Of a stretch of 64,000 bases of DNA, positions 63,344-64,000 are shown in pieces. The position numbers and the translations under genes were made by a program. Under the pieces are notes generated by a model. That model searched no databases. It saw only the letters and a program-made list of their open reading frames with translations, and was not told the DNA's origin. Origin of the DNA: Stagonosporopsis chrysanthemi (Eukaryota > Ascomycota > Dothideomycetes > Pleosporales > Didymellaceae). Position 1 is the stretch's first letter. Each line of letters opens with the position of its first letter. The DNA is taken from positions 1 through 64,000 of the forward strand of contig JAFISE010000029.1 in the NCBI GenBank assembly GCA_022560025.1, in the 5' to 3' direction.

Positions 63344-64000
63344 ATGTCTGTGGCAAGCGTGCAAAGGGTCATCCTTCAACCCCCGCCTCTTCAAGACCTT
63401 TGCAATGCTATCCAGAGCGGACTGTCAAACAATTTCGTATCATCATCCGTGTCAGTCAAAGAATGCCCAGATCTTCAGCAAGCGCCTTATCGTCTGGCCT
63501 TCGCGGGTTTGTGCGGATCTCCACGCGTCGCCGATGTAGGCGGCCAACCCAACCTCGCGCCTACCCCAGACTTCACCAAGAAATACGACTTGCTCGAAAT
63601 TGCAAGGCTTATGGAGATGCCACAAGAGCGGGGTGCTCTTCTTGGGGCTGCAGCTGGACCGTTCCATGTGGTTGGGATGAACTCAGAGCTAATGCCAAAC
63701 TTGAGATGGGAGAGCGGCGAGGTCTTCAATGAGACACACTTTGCGAAAGTCAAGGAAGATGGGAGTGCGCTTTGTGGAAAATTGGCCTCCCATGATTGTG
63801 CACTGATGGCCAATCTTTTTGGTAGTGCAGGATTATCGGGCAACGTACTGCACATTACAGCATCCTCAAGGACTGGCACCCTCAACTTCACCGAAGCTAT
63901 CCGCAAGGCTTTGGTCAATGCGTACGGCACCCAAACTGTATCTCTTGGTGGTGTGTTCGTCATCTCAAAAGGCAGGGCGAAGTTGCACGTCATGCCTGAC
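63344..64000 (+). CDS. C11orf54-like ester hydrolase (DUF1907), 5' part
   Basis: Open frame of 219 codons from ATG 63344 (ACCATG context) to the window edge without a stop. It shows the DUF1907 pattern: LAFAGLCGSPRVADVGGQPN, LLEIARLMEMPQERGALLGA followed by AAGPFHVVGMNSELMPNL, RTGTLNFTEAIRKALVNAYG, and VFVISKGRAKLHVMPD at the edge. The human homologue C11orf54 is a zinc protein with ester-hydrolase activity whose metal ligands are histidines in this last segment (HVMPD and beyond); the remaining ligands would lie past the edge. The expected full length is about 310-330 residues, so about one third is missing here. Confidence 0.9.
   Translation, partial: MSVASVQRVILQPPPLQDLCNAIQSGLSNNFVSSSVSVKECPDLQQAPYRLAFAGLCGSPRVADVGGQPNLAPTPDFTKKYDLLEIARLMEMPQERGALLGAAAGPFHVVGMNSELMPNLRWESGEVFNETHFAKVKEDGSALCGKLASHDCALMANLFGSAGLSGNVLHITASSRTGTLNFTEAIRKALVNAYGTQTVSLGGVFVISKGRAKLHVMPD

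Overview
The window is nuclear DNA of a filamentous ascomycete (Pezizomycotina), most likely a Dothideomycete. The evidence is: about 30 genes on both strands; introns mostly 44-95 nt with GTANGN donors and CTAAC/CTGAC-type branch sites just before the AG; conserved fungal housekeeping genes; and fungus-specific families (Egh16-like secreted protein, Zn(II)2Cys6 regulator, NUC-1/Pho4-type bHLH, kelch membrane protein). There are no prokaryotic operons, CRISPR arrays, rRNA genes, recognisable tRNA genes or intact transposons. Exon boundaries were assigned by hand; nearly all gene models close in frame (total exon length divisible by three).

Left part (1-18 kb) is looser and richer in accessory genes. 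It holds a partial ORF cut by the edge, a BTB-like protein (757-1808), a PX-associated/DUF3818 lipid-trafficking protein (2422-4515), an unknown single-pass membrane protein (5293-7275), a zinc-cluster-less transcription-factor-like protein (8219-10270), a second BTB-like protein (11229-12659), an amino-acid permease (12840-14441) and an Egh16/MAS3-like secreted protein (15171-16232). A nearly 1.9 kb gene-free stretch with microsatellites follows.

Central part (18-36 kb) is a dense housekeeping block: RPC82 (Pol III) and QCR2 (complex III) share a 292 bp divergent promoter; then CENP-W (kinetochore, a tiny split gene), MAK10/NAA35 (NatC), ATP15 (F1 epsilon), PRE5 (proteasome alpha6), VPS55, VPS68, LOC1, an Eht1/Eeb1-type hydrolase and SCC4 (cohesin loader). 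VPS55 and VPS68, whose products form one endosomal complex, lie tail to tail 422 bp apart.

Right part (36-64 kb) alternates conserved and decaying genes: an F-box/LRR-like pseudogene with in-frame stops, COG1, a NUC-1-like bHLH regulator, an MFS transporter, CWC21 and CDC123 (divergent pair), an F-box-like protein, a Zn2Cys6 regulator, a 2.1 kb gene-poor gap, a small conserved unknown protein, a DHA1-type MFS transporter, QCR10, PUP2 (proteasome alpha5, whose first exon is only the ATG), a broken kelch membrane-protein gene, and the 5' part of a C11orf54/DUF1907 ester hydrolase cut by the right edge.

Functionally the window holds two subunits of complex III, one of ATP synthase, two adjacent-ring proteasome alpha subunits and both partners of the Vps55-Vps68 complex, but there is no biosynthetic cluster and no sign of a defence or mobile system. 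I see no convincing wholly new multi-gene system. The most interesting points are the VPS55-VPS68 linkage, the small CENP-W gene, the ATG-only exon of PUP2, the in-frame glutamine tract directly behind the RPC82 stop, the two pseudogenes with transition-type stop codons, and several conserved proteins of unknown function.
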